In this document: positions 10,049 through 21,145 of the stretch, piece by piece
How the letters are laid out: each line of letters opens with the position of its first letter
How positions within the stretch are numbered: position 1 is the first letter of the stretch
Assembly (NCBI RefSeq): GCF_918797505.1
Contig: NC_092797.1
Coordinates: 46,102,157-46,166,156, forward strand
From: Bemisia tabaci
Taxonomy: Eukaryota > Arthropoda > Insecta > Hemiptera > Aleyrodidae
DNA length: 64,000 nucleotides
Direction: 5' to 3'
Notes under the pieces: model-generated
The model's input: the letters and a program-made list of their open reading frames with translations, nothing else
Told to the model about the DNA's origin: nothing
Database searches by the model: none
Translations under genes and position numbers: made by a program

Positions 10049-11759
10049 TAAATCGAATTTGGTAGACTTTTTCGGATCAAAGACACGACAATGAGTCCTC
10101 AGTGGATTGAACTGACCTAAGACGATACGACGATGATCTATAAAGTGCCCTTTTTTGATGCAGGAATCTTCCTCAACCTCCCCACACGGTCAAAATGTAA
10201 AATAAATGCGGGTTTTGTAAAGAAAGAAGCTGTTTATGGAGCTCTGTGAAAATGGATAAGAAGCATATTATTAATTAAAAAGAATATTCTCTTTGCTCTA
10301 AAAATATTTTTAAAAAAGAACAGAATTTTTTTTAACTGATTGTGAGGAAAAATTTAAGTGCATATGAATTCTTCTGAAATTCAAAGTAAATTAAATTGAT
10401 CCATTACTGATAATGGTTGTTTTAATTTTTGACGGATCTTTTATATTTGTTGAGGATATAAGTAGGCTCGGTACTCGAGAGCTTGACAAAAATGGTCTTA
10501 CCCTCATCGTTAGTGGGAGAAGATGAGAAGATGGAAGAAAAGAAACTTAATTTGAAACCAAAAATCCCATTGAATAGAAGAAAGCTCGTTTAAATTAGGA
10601 AAAACAAATTATTTCATCCAAAAAAATTTCCTCTACCTTAAAAAAATATTTAAACCAACGAAAATCTTGTTTCCTAAGAGATAAATTTTACTTTACCATT
10701 TTTTTCCAATGAACGTCTAAGAATACAACCCTTAGGGAGGGGACAAACAAAATAAAAGCCATGTGTCTTAATCAACGTTTACTTCTCTTAAAAGGTGGGA
10801 GTGAAATGTTAGTACGTGGGGGTGACATCCAGACCCGACGTTAACCACCGCCACGCCAACATCCCTCCTCCTTTCACCCCCTTCTCCGTGCTCTGTTTAC
10901 CCTCGTGCATTTTTCAGTAGCCAGCGAATTTACGGAATCGTTTGCGGTCTCGCTGCACGTTATCACGGGGGCGGCTTTGAACCGCCAATCCGATTGTTGA
11001 ATCCTTACAAAATGGTCTTGATCGATGAGTAGCATTGCTTTAATGAGAATTTCACGATCAAATTAATTGGCCTATATTGCACACAAGATGCAGGGCCGAG
11101 TGGACAGTCTTTATGTAGGTATAACGTCAGAAATCGAGGGGTGGGATTCGGTGTCTGAGTCAATAAAGCGCATAAAAACCCCAACTGGTATGAACGCCAA
11201 TTGAAATACGCACTATAAAAGCGTATCACACTTCGCAAAAAGAGTGGATTCCACTCTGCAATAGTGTAAATCACTCCGTAAAGAGAATAGATTCCGCTCC
11301 GCATTCACATCACTCGGGGTTTTTGTGCCCTAAATGGATACATGCATATGTATAAGTCGCTTCATAGCACTCCCTACACTCTACGACACCTAACCTCCAC
11401 TGTGCTAAATATAATCCGGCAAAGAATTTCACTCAAAAATTTCTAACAAAGTAAACTCAAACGAAAATCATGATGGCAGATTGAAAAAGTGTTGGAATGC
11501 GAGCTCGAAGAATGTTCCCTGAAGTGTTCATGAGACTACTTTACCGTATTCGTCGTCCTAAGGTCAGTAAGGGGCCGAAGCCAATTTACGGAGGGCAACA
11601 TTGTATAATTAAAATAAATAGTGAAATGCATTTTTCGGGAAATTGAAAATGTTGCGACGAAAATCGCAGTATTTTAATGCATCAACGTAATATTAAATGC
11701 TGGAAATAAGTTTCGATGCAAGAGAAACAAGCAAAGCACACACAGTTTGTAACGCATAG
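10049..11759. other. No gene recognised; CpG-rich patch and short direct repeat
   Basis: Most of the interval is AT-rich. Around 10800-10990 the sequence becomes C- and CpG-rich and looks single-copy. A diverged direct repeat lies at about 11235-11305 (AGAGTGGATTCCACTCTGC, then AGAATAGATTCCGCTCCGC). No convincing frame. Confidence 0.4.
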
Positions 11760-11779
11760 GGCGAACTCTGAACAAAATT

Positions 11780-12370
11780 AGTTATCGTGTTAGGATGCAA
11801 CTATTCGACCTCCACGGATGTCTGTGCTGCATACTCACTGATTTGAAGGCGTTTTGACTCTGCAGATACTCAACGCTTCATCCGCCCAGACTGTGCTATG
11901 AGGATCAAAAACGACAACAGCACTGTATAATCTATTCTATTTCCCATTCTACATTCTGTTTTTCGCCGTTGATACTTCAAAGACACCTCCTATAGGCACG
12001 AATAATTACACACAAACGAAGGATTAAAGTAAATTTGGTGCCTCCGTTTTTATAGCGCAGTGTGCTGAGTACGAATAAACTGTAGAACAACTATTCGTAC
12101 CCAATATATATGTTTATAGTGTAAACGAAGAATTGAAGACGCTCTGTCCTTTAGGATCCTTGAAATGCATCCTGCCCCACGACGCCGCCGCGCCGCGGGT
12201 GAAGCGAAGAGTGCCTGGAAAGTTGAAACGCCTTCAGAACCGTGTGTATGCAACACGGACATCCGTGGAGCTCGAATAGTTGTATTTGACGTGCGTTCAT
12301 TCCATGCGAACCTAACCGCAGGTGCTCTATTTCTCTCACACCCTAACTTCAATCCAGCTTTGTGTACTGT
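11780..12370. repeat. Cluster of G-family repeat fragments
   Basis: Three diverged pieces share the G-family core: GATGCAACTATTCGACCTCC (about 11797), AACAACTATTCGTACCC (about 12088), and in inverse orientation CACGGACATCCGTGGAGCTC (about 12256). The same core (ACTATTCGTGCTTGATGG, then GTCCGTGTTGTATCT) lies in the full-length copies at 25724 and 59724. Overlapping frames on both strands here (60-100 codons) are repeat shadows. Confidence 0.55.
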
Positions 12371-12787
12371 GTCGATGAAATAAACTATTACTAATATTCA
12401 TCGCGATTAATTCAATTTTCAAAGAAATTCTTCAATTGTTTAAAGAAGCACAATGTTACCCTCATGAAATTCGGGCTGCGGTCCCATACTTCTGGACCTG
12501 AGAACGAAGAATGCAGCAAGACCTGAGAAGACCCGCTGATTAAACTCAGGAAAATCTAAAAAAGTTTCTTTTGAGCCGAAAAACTTTCCATAAAAGCAGA
12601 GAGGATACTTTCGAAACGTGACGTTTCCTAACCACTATTCCCTGTGTAAATTATCGAGACAGAGGCCGTGGGGTTCCTCTTTGTACTTAGGGTTATTACT
12701 GTTCAGAGCCTCGGGGCTTTAGCTGAATTTTTCATCGGCAACTTCCGCGAACTTGGGTGGCAACTTTGATTCGAGTCGAGGCGGCAC
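12371..12787. other. No gene or repeat recognised
   Basis: Unique-looking sequence without a convincing frame. Confidence 0.4.
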
Positions 12788-13016
12788 ACAGTGGATCGAG
12801 TCAATTAGAGAGGTCGGACATAAAAATTTTAACTTAAAACGCAAATTATGATGTTTCATTCGTCACATTTTAAATTTTAAGGGGTACTTCTAAAAGAGAA
12901 TTTCGCGAGGAAACCAATGAAACCACTTTTAGAACCTCAAAGGTTTGTATAAACGAAGTTATGAGCTTTTAAAGTTGGAATTTTGTCCGACATCTCTCAT
13001 TGACTAGGTCCAGTGT
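12788..13016. mobile_element. TIR-A MITE, copy 2 (opposite orientation)
   Basis: The ends are ACAGTGGATCGAGTCAAT and the complement reading GGTCCAGTGT. Internal order is inverted relative to copies at 2728 and 47408 (AACCAATGAAACCACTTTTA before GTATAAACGAAGTTATGAGC). Partly matching flanks (GCGGC on both sides) hint at a target duplication. Confidence 0.75.
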
Positions 13017-13238
13017 GCGGCGAACAGGGCGAGTTCAGGGGTGACGCAGCACTGCTTTAGGACGAAGCCACTCAGTCGCGCGAAGTTTCCCCGTAACTCA
13101 GGTTAATAATTCAGGGTTCGCACAGGATCAAAGGAGCGTTTTGGGATCTGGATGGTCCGCGGTAAATAATTCCTGCCCGGTAAGTTCTTTCACCGCCTTC
13201 GAAACAACCGCTAGAATGATGATGCAAACGTGCTGAAG
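13017..13238. other. Unique-looking spacer
   Basis: No gene or repeat recognised. Confidence 0.4.
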
Positions 13239-13500
13239 TGCTGCCATGCTGAGGAAGAACGCTGTATGAACCTTCAGACGTTGCCAAACTCCCGTTGGCA
13301 AGTCACAAATTTTCGGGGAAATTTGAGAGTATATATTTTATAAACTTTCAGGGAATTTTGTTCATAATTTGATCTAAAATGTTTGAAAATTTCCATGGAA
13401 AATATTCATAAGTATCCAGCCTCACAAATTGGTATTTTCCGAGAGTAAATTTGGCAACTTTTGAATGGTCATACGGCCTTTTTCCTTAGCATGGCAGCAC
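13239..13500. mobile_element. TIR-C MITE, best-preserved copy
   Basis: The left end reads GTGCTGCCATGCTGAGGAAG and then AACGCTGTATGAACC and AGACGTTGCCAAAC. The right end is the complement, finishing TTAGCATGGCAGCAC. The arms pair over about 45 bp with a few mismatches. The AT-rich core has no open frame. The best reference for other copies in the window. Confidence 0.8.
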
Positions 13501-13555
13501 GGGGATGAAAATGAATGGAAAATTGTCAACCGAGTCTTGAGGGCTCTTCTCCTGT

Positions 13556-13800
13556 GCAATGGAATAACGCCGTATGAACCTTCAGAAGTTGTCGAATTTC
13601 CTTTGATAAAATAAGAATTTTCAGGAAAATCTGTTAATACTTTTTCTCCAATTTTTCAAAAAATTTAATGGGTGATCATATATGAATCGTCTGAATATTT
13701 CAAGAGAAAATATTCATAATTTTCTTCAAAAATAAACATTTTACTGGAGGAAATGTGGCAGCCTTCGAATGTTCATGCGGCGTTTTACTTTAGCGCCGTT
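13556..13800. mobile_element. TIR-C MITE, second copy next to the first
   Basis: Starts near GGAATAACGCCGTATGAACC and ends GCGGCGTTTTACTTTAGCG. Same orientation as the copy at 13239, 55 bp after it. The outermost terminal bases are lost at both ends. Confidence 0.7.
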
Positions 13801-14136
13801 CATCACTTGCCTTAGAGATAAATATTTAATCCCAGTAACATTGGCAACAACTCAAAGATCCCTTGAGCATGACAGTATAACTTTCAATTTCGAACAAAAT
13901 AAATGGAAGGATGGCAACCAGGTTGGTAAAAGCAATCTATGAATTTACTCTTCTCCACCCTGAAGCGATGTGTAAGAGCGTCATTTGGCGCTTTTTTCAA
14001 AGTTGTTGAGACGATAAACCCGGGCGGAAGGCATAATGGAATCGCCTTGTGAAGCTAACCTAAAAACCGATGCCAAAAGTCGTAAATCGGAGGTTGAGCG
14101 ATCGCCTCCCGCCAGACGTGGCCGGCAACCTGTCTG
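13801..14136. other. No gene or repeat recognised
   Basis: Short opposing frames only. Confidence 0.4.
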
Positions 14137-14253
14137 CGCTCCGGAATAGAGCCGTAAGTGCAGTCTGGGGTGCGCTTCGCGACACAGAGAGCATGTGATA
14201 ACCATAGCTCACACAGAGACGCACTTACGGCTTTCTTCCTTAACACGGCAGAA
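14137..14253. mobile_element. S-family short inverted-repeat element
   Basis: The ends pair: AATAGAGCCGTAAGTGC on the left and GCACTTACGGCTTTCTTCC on the right, followed by TTAACACGGCAG. The internal GCTCACACAGAGACGCACTT block matches the copies in the 44.1-44.5 kb cluster. Confidence 0.6.
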
Positions 14254-14837
14254 CATGTCTGCGTTGCAACGCTCTGAGGTGCCGCAATACATCGAGCATT
14301 GCGATCGGAGACAATATATTCTGTAGACTCCACACTAACAATCGGAGCTATGGGGATTGTATCCTCCACTACTTACAGTTAAGGTGGATATTCAGCTTTT
14401 ACCTTACGCATTCTGGGTACGATTGATATGTTTCAAATTTTAACCTTTAAGTAGATAATTTTGGGGGAAAAAATTTCAGTCTTTGAGTAAATCATTGAGG
14501 AATGTTCGTGCCGCAAATCTTCCTCCAAAGTCTTAAAACAAAGTGCAAAGCACTGTTTTAATTAACCATCGATGCTGATACATTGAAATCAGTTGCAGAA
14601 TGGAAACGGTACTTTAGACTTTATTTTAAGAGCCTTGATGATAATTTTTAACACGAGTACACACTCGGCTCCATCTGCAGGTCTGAACATTTTCTTGATC
14701 ATGAGGGAGAAGAATTTTTCATACAACACGATCAATGAAGAGTCAAAAGCTAAAAGCCCAAGTGCTTCGAAAAGGCCGCAGTCTAAAATCTGGCTGACTA
14801 TTGCAGTTTATGGAAAAAGTTAAATGCGAAGAATAGA
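14254..14837. other. No gene recognised
   Basis: A 76-codon frame at 14593-14823 and a 104-codon minus frame show no domain. Confidence 0.4.
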
Positions 14838-15062
14838 AAGGGAAAGGGAAGCGATCCTGTTGGTGGGAGCGGATGGTTGCGATGGATAAAGATGGAAAAT
14901 GATAGACTGACTAAAAATACCCTCATGGGTCGCCGTTAGCAAGTCAATTACTTACCTCCTGCGTCCATTGGAACTAACTGCTAGGATTGCCCTATTTTCC
15001 CTTTGCGCTTTTTGTCTATGGCTTTGTCTATCAATTTCATTCATTAGCCTGCTGTTCCGTAG
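14838..15062. repeat. W-family repeat, diverged copy
   Basis: AAGCGATCCTGTTGGTGGGA, GCGGATGGTTGCGATGGAT and TTTGTCTATCAATTTCATTC appear in the order seen at 53660-53870, where GATCCTATTGGTTGAAGTGG opens an inverted repeat. Confidence 0.5.
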
Positions 15063-15985
15063 AAAAGATAAGATTCGAAAAGCTCAGTGTTTCCAACCGA
15101 AAAAACTTGGCAGCAAGGCAACGGGTGCTCACGTAGAGTCTAAGACAATATCCCCGAATAAAAGGCCGAATGCGGCGCTTTTACTATTACACGTTTTATG
15201 GGAGCCGTGTAATCATCCTTTGCCGTTATTGAGTCGTTGGGCGGCCCCCCTGTCCCCCGCCCCCAGCGGCGTTTAGCGCTCATTGCGGAATCTAGCTCTG
15301 CTTTCGGATTGCTCCGCCGGATTAGGGTCACGGGGAGCTCCTAGACCAAGGTCTCGCCTTTTTCCTCGTCTCCAGATACCGTCAGTGTCTATTTACCTAT
15401 CGATGCTTCCATCGGGAGCACGTCACAAATAAAATGTCGCTGGAGCTCGTGCTGAGAAAGAGCACAGTATGTGGAAATGTACTTTTTACGATATTCAGCA
15501 GACAATCTTTCACTAAAAAATAGTTTGGCAAGTGTTTTAGCAATCTTAAAGTAATTTTCTCTCGGATCGGGTAGAGCGTATGAACCCGATCCAGTTAATC
15601 CGTACTTTCTCGTGAACCCGACCCTTGTTTTCGGGGCTCACCAAACAGGTGGTTGGTACTCACCGAGTTCAATGTTGGGATTCACCCTGCACCCCGTGGA
15701 ATACAAATACTAAGGGTTAAATCGATCTAGCGGGAAGCTCTATGATTGGTCGGTGCTGGTGGATGGGTCAGTCACCTCACTGATGGCACTGATGTCGCCA
15801 ATTTTATCTGATTTGACACAAAAATTCGCTTTTAAAATCAATTAAAAAAACTTGCCTGGCAAAATGCTAACTCATTCCGACGTCCATCAATCATCATTAA
15901 GTGAAAAATAGCGTTGACTCTCAAACTTGTCTTTTGCCTCACCTGAGACCATTGCCTATAAATTCTCATTGAGCGGCCTCTAAAA
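15063..15985. other. No gene recognised
   Basis: There is a GC-rich patch at about 15240-15340 and a stretch at 15570-15710 that alternates AACCCGA-type motifs. The 102-codon frame starting at 14968 runs in from the W repeat and has a hydrophobic start, but I see no family signature. Confidence 0.4.
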
Positions 15986-16191
15986 TACAAGGTGATGCAA
16001 AAGTCCCGTGCCACCAGCACTTGGCATCACCCCCTTAACTTTTGAACGAATTGAGATAGGGACTTGACATTTTTGCAGTGTTCCTAGGACTTTTGAGGCC
16101 CCCCGAAATTTCAAAGGGGCGTACCACCCTGGAGTGGAGAAAGAAACCTAGTGGTTATAAGGATGGTGCGGGACTTTTCGATCACTCTGTA
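15986..16191. mobile_element. H-family mariner-like MITE, copy 2 (opposite orientation)
   Basis: The ends are TACAAGGTGATGCAAAAGTC and GGGACTTTTCGATCACTCTG plus TA. The internal AACTTTTGAACGAATTGAGA block is the reverse complement of the equivalent segment in the copy at 9838. Confidence 0.75.
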
Positions 16192-16394
16192 AATAGTCCC
16201 TCCTCCCTCCTAGCGGAGGCTGACCCATTGACAGAATACTTAACCTGGGTCGAAAATGAAGAATCCACGCCTTATCGAGGTACATACTATACAAAGAGCA
16301 TGGTTACAGTTTTATTCTCGACATTTGCATGGAAGATGAGAGTTGCAAAGGGGCGCCGGTGGCATTTGAATGGGCGGCGCGGGTGAGTCGCGAG
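16192..16394. other. Unique-looking spacer
   Basis: No recognised feature. A 102-codon frame (16078-16386) spans the H MITE and this stretch and is not credible. Confidence 0.4.
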
Positions 16395-16690
16395 GTGCTA
16401 ACGGGCGGCGGGCGTCCGAGGCCGTGAGACCTTACAAGTGAGCGCCGCCGTAGCCACAGGTGGCGCTCGCGACCATCGCAAAACAAACAAAATGCGAGAC
16501 GATTGTCAACAAAGTTGTCCCGGTCTTATGTTCCGCCGCGCGCGAACATGTGTAGGCTTCTTGTCCGACAACGTAGCACGCCGCACATCGCCGCGCGCCG
16601 CCGAGGCGGTGAACGTCAACGCACGCATTGTTTTCGCCCGAGCACGCAGTGTTCGCGGGAGTTGGCAATGCTGGAATTTGACCCGTGTAA
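16395..16690. other. CpG-rich island, candidate promoter or non-coding exon
   Basis: The stretch is strikingly GC- and CpG-rich between AT-rich neighbours (for example GGGCGGCGGGCGTCCGAGGC and CGCCGCGCGCCGCCGAGGCG). Overlapping frames on both strands reflect base composition. I see no core promoter motif that I would defend. A start region of a gene is possible; this is inference. Confidence 0.3.
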
Positions 16691-16699
16691 ATATGTAAA

Positions 16700-17113
16700 A
16701 GAAGCCCTATTGAATAGAGAATTTGCGTGCAAATGTTCTATTGCTTCATCTAAAAGTGCTTAAAGAGCTGATTTCACAGTATTTTTTTAATATTTCTCTG
16801 ATATGGGAGATAGTATAGAAATAGATTTAAAAGTGAGAACATGCCCCGCCTACCGCCTAGTGACGTCATCTGGCGGCATTTCCTATTTAAAAACTTACGT
16901 ATTTTAGCAGATTGGATAATCGAGAAGTTGCACACAACAATTTTATTGCTTCATGTGAGAGTGCCTCATGAGCTGAGTTCGCAGTATTTTTCATCATTTT
17001 TTTCTGATATGGGAATTCGGAGAAAAATACTTTTAAAAGTAAGAAAAATTTCCGCATTGTGACGTCATCTGGCGGCATTTCCATTTAAACACATGTATTT
17101 CAGCAGATTAGGT
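16700..17113. repeat. Tandem duplication, two units of about 200 bp
   Basis: ATTGCTTCAT recurs at 16740 and 16945, TTTCTGATATGGGA (first copy TCTCTGATATGGGA) recurs at the matching place, and GTGACGTCATCTGGCGGCAT recurs near 16859 and 17059. Each unit ends with TTTAGCAGATT or TTTCAGCAGATT. Identity is moderate, so this is an old duplication. Confidence 0.7.
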
Positions 17114-17364
17114 TATTTTGTCATATTTTCTCCAATAATTGTCCAATTTAGAAACCAAGGATATCCTCGTACTCAGTTTTCCTGGCAGTATCATTTTAAA
17201 GATGAAATACACAAAATTTAAGACACCTGCAAACTCTCTATTCTGCCATATCTTCTCCATTAATTGTTCAATTAATGAACCAAGGATATCCTCGTGTTCA
17301 GTTCACTCGGTAGTTTCCACTTAGACACGGAATTCATCAAATTTCAGACACCTGCAAATTCTCT
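17114..17364. repeat. Tandem duplication, two units of about 125 bp
   Basis: Unit 1 is 17114-17239 and unit 2 is 17240-17364. Both carry AACCAAGGATATCCTCGT and finish ACACCTGCAAAYTCTCT. It directly follows the 200-bp duplication, so two different tandem pairs abut. Confidence 0.75.
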
Positions 17365-17502
17365 ATGGTTGTTCCTTACACCCCTCTTCTCATTCAAGAG
17401 CGACCCCATATCGACGGTGAAACTGCGGATGCAGAACCGCGTATCTCGTTCACGGTGTTTCATAATCACAATATACTCATATTTTATCAATGCATCGATC
17501 CT

Positions 17503-17738
17503 CTCAAGGAAAAACGTAACTACATTTGAATGTGGCCAAATCTTCTTTCGCAAATTGCACTTTTGTCGAAAGACTCTTGGGCATTTCGAACGAACAATTT
17601 CGAAGATTTTTCTTCTGATCTCATGTAAAAATCATCAAAATTCGGACAGAAATTTCACAGGTATGTTTTTGTGGAAAATGGGAGTGTTTAAATCAATTTT
17701 GTAACCTTGGAATGGAGTTACGTTCCTCCGTATGAGAA
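17503..17738. mobile_element. TIR-E MITE, copy with both ends
   Basis: The left end is AAGGAAAAACGTAACTACAT and the right end GAGTTACGTTCCTCCGTAT. The core contains TTTTTCTTCTGATCTCATG as in the copies at 47038 and 54577. Frames on both strands here (136 and 69 codons) are repeat shadows. Confidence 0.7.
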
Positions 17739-17894
17739 ATAAAGAACGAAGAAAAAACAACGCTATACAGCCTCACATTCACTGAGAGAAGATAAATCAG
17801 GGAAGGGTTCAAAACGTGACGATTACTTTTTTCCCACACAGAAAGTTAAGTATGACAGGAAGTCTACAATTTTCTAAATCGTGATATGCGTTCT

Positions 17895-18828
17895 CTGGTC
17901 AAAATTAACGATAAGAGCTGCGTTTCAAAATACCATAGGAATTTCTTTAGCCGCCTAAAGGCTACAGAAAATCATATAATTGGCTGTAGAATGCGGAGAA
18001 AATCATACGGTCGGGCTATACGAAGCTATAAAAAAATATACAGCCGGGCTATAGTTCCTATCGCCGGGCTTTACACTTTATCACCATCGGCTATAAAAGG
18101 CTATAAGAAATTGTGTGGAAATTCGTGTGCTTTGGAAATCATTAAGTTTGATACGAAACCAACTTAATATTTACAAAACACACATTATATTTTCCTTAAA
18201 TACATATTTTTTTTCATCAATTAAAATGAGAATAATCCATACAGGATGTGCAAACATTTCAAAATCATGAGTTGAATAACGCTGACTCCGCCAGATTAAA
18301 TATTAGTGCCTAACACAAAGCGGAGCAGTGACGTACTGGCGCCTACAAACCTAACGGGGATACTTCACGCATTGCGCAACGCGTGAAGTATCCCTGTTAG
18401 GTTTGTAGGCGCCATTGTGCGTTTCGCGCTGGCTGCCCGCCTGCCGCGCCGCAGCGAGCCACGGCGCTTGAAGCAACTATTTCACACCAGAGGTATTGCA
18501 CAGTTATATCATACGAAACTGAAGGCGCTCTAATATATTAGTAATGACAGGCATTCATCAAAAGTACGGAGCTTTCCTCGCAAAATAAATCAAGATACTA
18601 CGGCCCAAAAAGAGAGCAGTATTCCAAAAACTCCTAGCAAAAAGTCCTAGCATCCGTAATTAGTAACGTTCAGCGTACACTTTATCGCCTGGCTGTTGCT
18701 TAGTCGCCGTTGACTAGAAAAGGCTATAAGAAATTGTGTAGCCGACTATAGAAGCTATTGGAAATCTTACATCCGGCTGTAGGTCTATGGTATTTTGGAA
18801 CACAGATTCTACTGCCAATTTTTACCAG
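17895..18828. mobile_element. 0.93-kb element with long imperfect inverted ends
   Basis: The left end CTGGTCAAAATTAACGATAA continues to GTTTCAAAATACCATAGG. The right end, read on the other strand, is CCTGGTAAAAATTGGCAGTA to GTTCCAAAATACCATAG. Just inside each end lie repeated GGCTATA-type motifs (AAAGGCTATAAGAAATTGTG occurs near 18096 and 18719). The middle (18180-18540) differs in character and holds a strong hairpin at 18338, so other DNA may have been inserted. The 93-codon frame at 17886 lies in the repetitive arm. Confidence 0.65.
18338..18413. repeat. Near-perfect 76-bp hairpin
   Basis: Two 33-bp arms (GGCGCCTACAAACCTAACGG and onward to TTCACGC) are complementary with one mismatch, separated by about 10 bases (ATTGCGCAAC) that are themselves partly symmetric. 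The arm sequence also occurs once per copy in the G-family elements at about 25875 and 59950. It lies inside the element at 17895-18828. Confidence 0.8.
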
Positions 18829-19579
18829 GGTTCCTACAGTTTCACCGGCAATATGGTTAAAGGGAGGTTTAGCTGTGCAATTCATCGGTGTCAGCATCGT
18901 AAAAAGAACGCTTACGACAAATACCTGGTAAAATTCTTGGATTAAACTTTAAAAAAAGGGCTTTGTAAGGGATTACAATGATTTGCTACACTGAAACTGT
19001 GTGGGAGAAACTCCAAGATTTTGACATCAAGATTCTCCTAGATTAGAGACAAACATGTTGACATGACTTCACAGCCATCGATGCTTGATAAGTTTTACTG
19101 AAATACTTTTTACAAAGGGAAAAAGCTCAGTTAGTAAATTTTCCTTTTTATAGTCACGCTGTTCATAGCGACACAAGCTAAAGTAAAAAGAGAACATTTA
19201 CCAGAAATTAGTTCTTGTTCTTTGCTGTGATGATTATTCCATAAACAAAATTTAGCACCGATGACGCTAGGTATTAAGCTGCGCAAAAATTTGTTGCCGC
19301 TAAACTTCTAGTTCATTTACATTATTTATTTAGCAGAAAAAAAGGGGCACAGTAGGTCGGTTAATGTGTGTCACAGACCCGTTTCACCGTGATGTAATTT
19401 ATGGACGTTTTCACCAGGACAGGGGACAAAGCTTGAATTATAGCACTACGTCACATTATCTCTTTTCTAGCTTGCGCTAGGCTCAGGATGCCCAACGGAA
19501 AATTTCCGAAACATTCGGGCGAATCAATCACCGGCCAAAAACAAACACGTATTGATTGATGTAGGATTTTAAACCGAGC
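18829..19579. other. No gene or repeat recognised
   Basis: AT-rich unique-looking DNA without a credible frame. Confidence 0.4.
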
Positions 19580-19690
19580 CGCCAGGAAAGCCGGTGCGCC
19601 TTCGATTGTTTGCATATGCAGCACGCACAGTTACGGAGCACGTATAGTTGTATTGTATCAGGGCGTTGGTATATTTCTGTCCCGTCCCTC
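19580..19690. repeat. G-family repeat fragment
   Basis: TTCGATTGTTTGCATATGCA, then a diverged GCACGTATAGTTGTAT and a final GTTGTATTGTATC, align with the G core in inverse orientation as at 12220-12290 and 59850-59910. Confidence 0.4.
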
Positions 19691-20356
19691 GCGCACTGAT
19701 TGCGATACCACGTAACTTACTGTGAGTCTACATCGTTTAACCCTCCTGCCGATGTTTGCATATAACATTCTTTCAGCGCTGGCAAGCACTTTTGCCTAAT
19801 GCAGATATAAATATTTGTGTTCTTGTGTTACTTATGTTACTTTCGGTTACAATGAGAGATGGAACACGAACTCACGAACTGGACCAAATTTTGCAATACC
19901 ACTATTTCTGGCTCATTTTATAAACAACATATATGCCATCGGTTTCTGTATGCAAAAAAGTGATTTTACAATAGAGCCAGAGATAGTGGCTCCCTATAAC
20001 AAAATGAGATCCAACTAATCCAAAGACCAAATTGATTTGGTACGAAAAAAAAAAACCAGTGAACAAGCCAAGAATCAATCAAAGCTCTATTGTGAGTCTG
20101 AGCTGTACTTTCCTACTAACCGAGTCTTTGTATTATTTATTCGAGAATTCACGATCACCCGTTGGCCTGAGCAAACAAGATCTACACAACTGCTAAAAGT
20201 CTCTGAGAGTAGCGTCTGTATGATGCTTTCAGCCCTTCAAGAACTTGTCATTTTATCCACGAGAAATAATTCATTTGATGTAAAGACGTATCACAATTTC
20301 CACAAGACCCCTAGAATGCATGCAAAGATATAATAACAGAGCACACGTGGAAATGG
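19691..20356. other. No gene recognised
   Basis: Frames of 67 and 98 codons (19815-20018, 20037-20333) follow each other on the plus strand but show no domain, and I cannot link them by splice sites. Confidence 0.35.
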
Positions 20357-21145
20357 AGGTGTAAGTCAGCAATCACATAACTCGGTTTGCGACGTCGCAG
20401 ACTTCCTATCATACTTTATTTTTTAAACGGTAAAGCTACTCAACAGAAATTCTTTAAAACTGCCGTGATTTTTTTTCTCTGTGTGAAGAAAATGGACCAC
20501 TGGACAAGGTACGAATTTCAGCATTCTGATACATGTTTCTTAACCAAAATTTCACCCAAAACACGATACGCACGACGAAAATTATCGAAATCAACGCCTT
20601 ACGAAGATATTTAATGATTCTTGATGTGTGAATTCAAACCACCCGCTCCTGTTTTACGTGATTCACATCGCGCGCTAAACGTTATTATCATGACAGTCTC
20701 TGCGATATAAAAATCTGGCAACCTCAAACTTGACGCTTTGGCTCAGCTATAGCAAATTGCTTATAGTTTGAACGACACATTGTGGGAAATGAACATTGCT
20801 CGATAGAGAAGATTGCCGAAACGGTTGTAGTGCACGATTTGACTCACGTAGAGCTTTGAGTTTCTTGTGAGCGGGCAGTTCAAATTCCTCGTAACCAATA
20901 TGAAATAAAAACGTTAATATCTTCGTTAGGAGTTGATTTGGGTAATTTTCGTTGCGCGAGTCGTGTTTGACGTAAAATTTTGGTTAAGAAACATGTATCA
21001 GAATCCTTTAACTCGTACCTTGTCTAGTGGTCCATTCTGCAAAAACGTCAAGGAATGATGTGAATTTGTCCACCTTTGAAAAAATAACATAGAGGCGGAG
21101 ATTCTCAGACACCGCAAACGAGTTATGAGATTGCCGACTTACACC
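20357..21145. mobile_element. Foldback element with arms of about 230-260 bp
   Basis: The left arm (20357-20616) and right arm (20912-21145) are inverted copies. AGGTGTAAGTCAGCAATCAC faces GATTGCCGACTTACACC. GATACATGTTTCTTAACCAA faces TTGGTTAAGAAACATGTATC, and ATGGACCACTGGACAAGGTA faces TACCTTGTCTAGTGGTCCAT. The arms are separated by about 295 bp of unique sequence. No transposase. A transcript through it would fold into a long hairpin. A one-arm relative is at 3340-3490. Confidence 0.8.
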
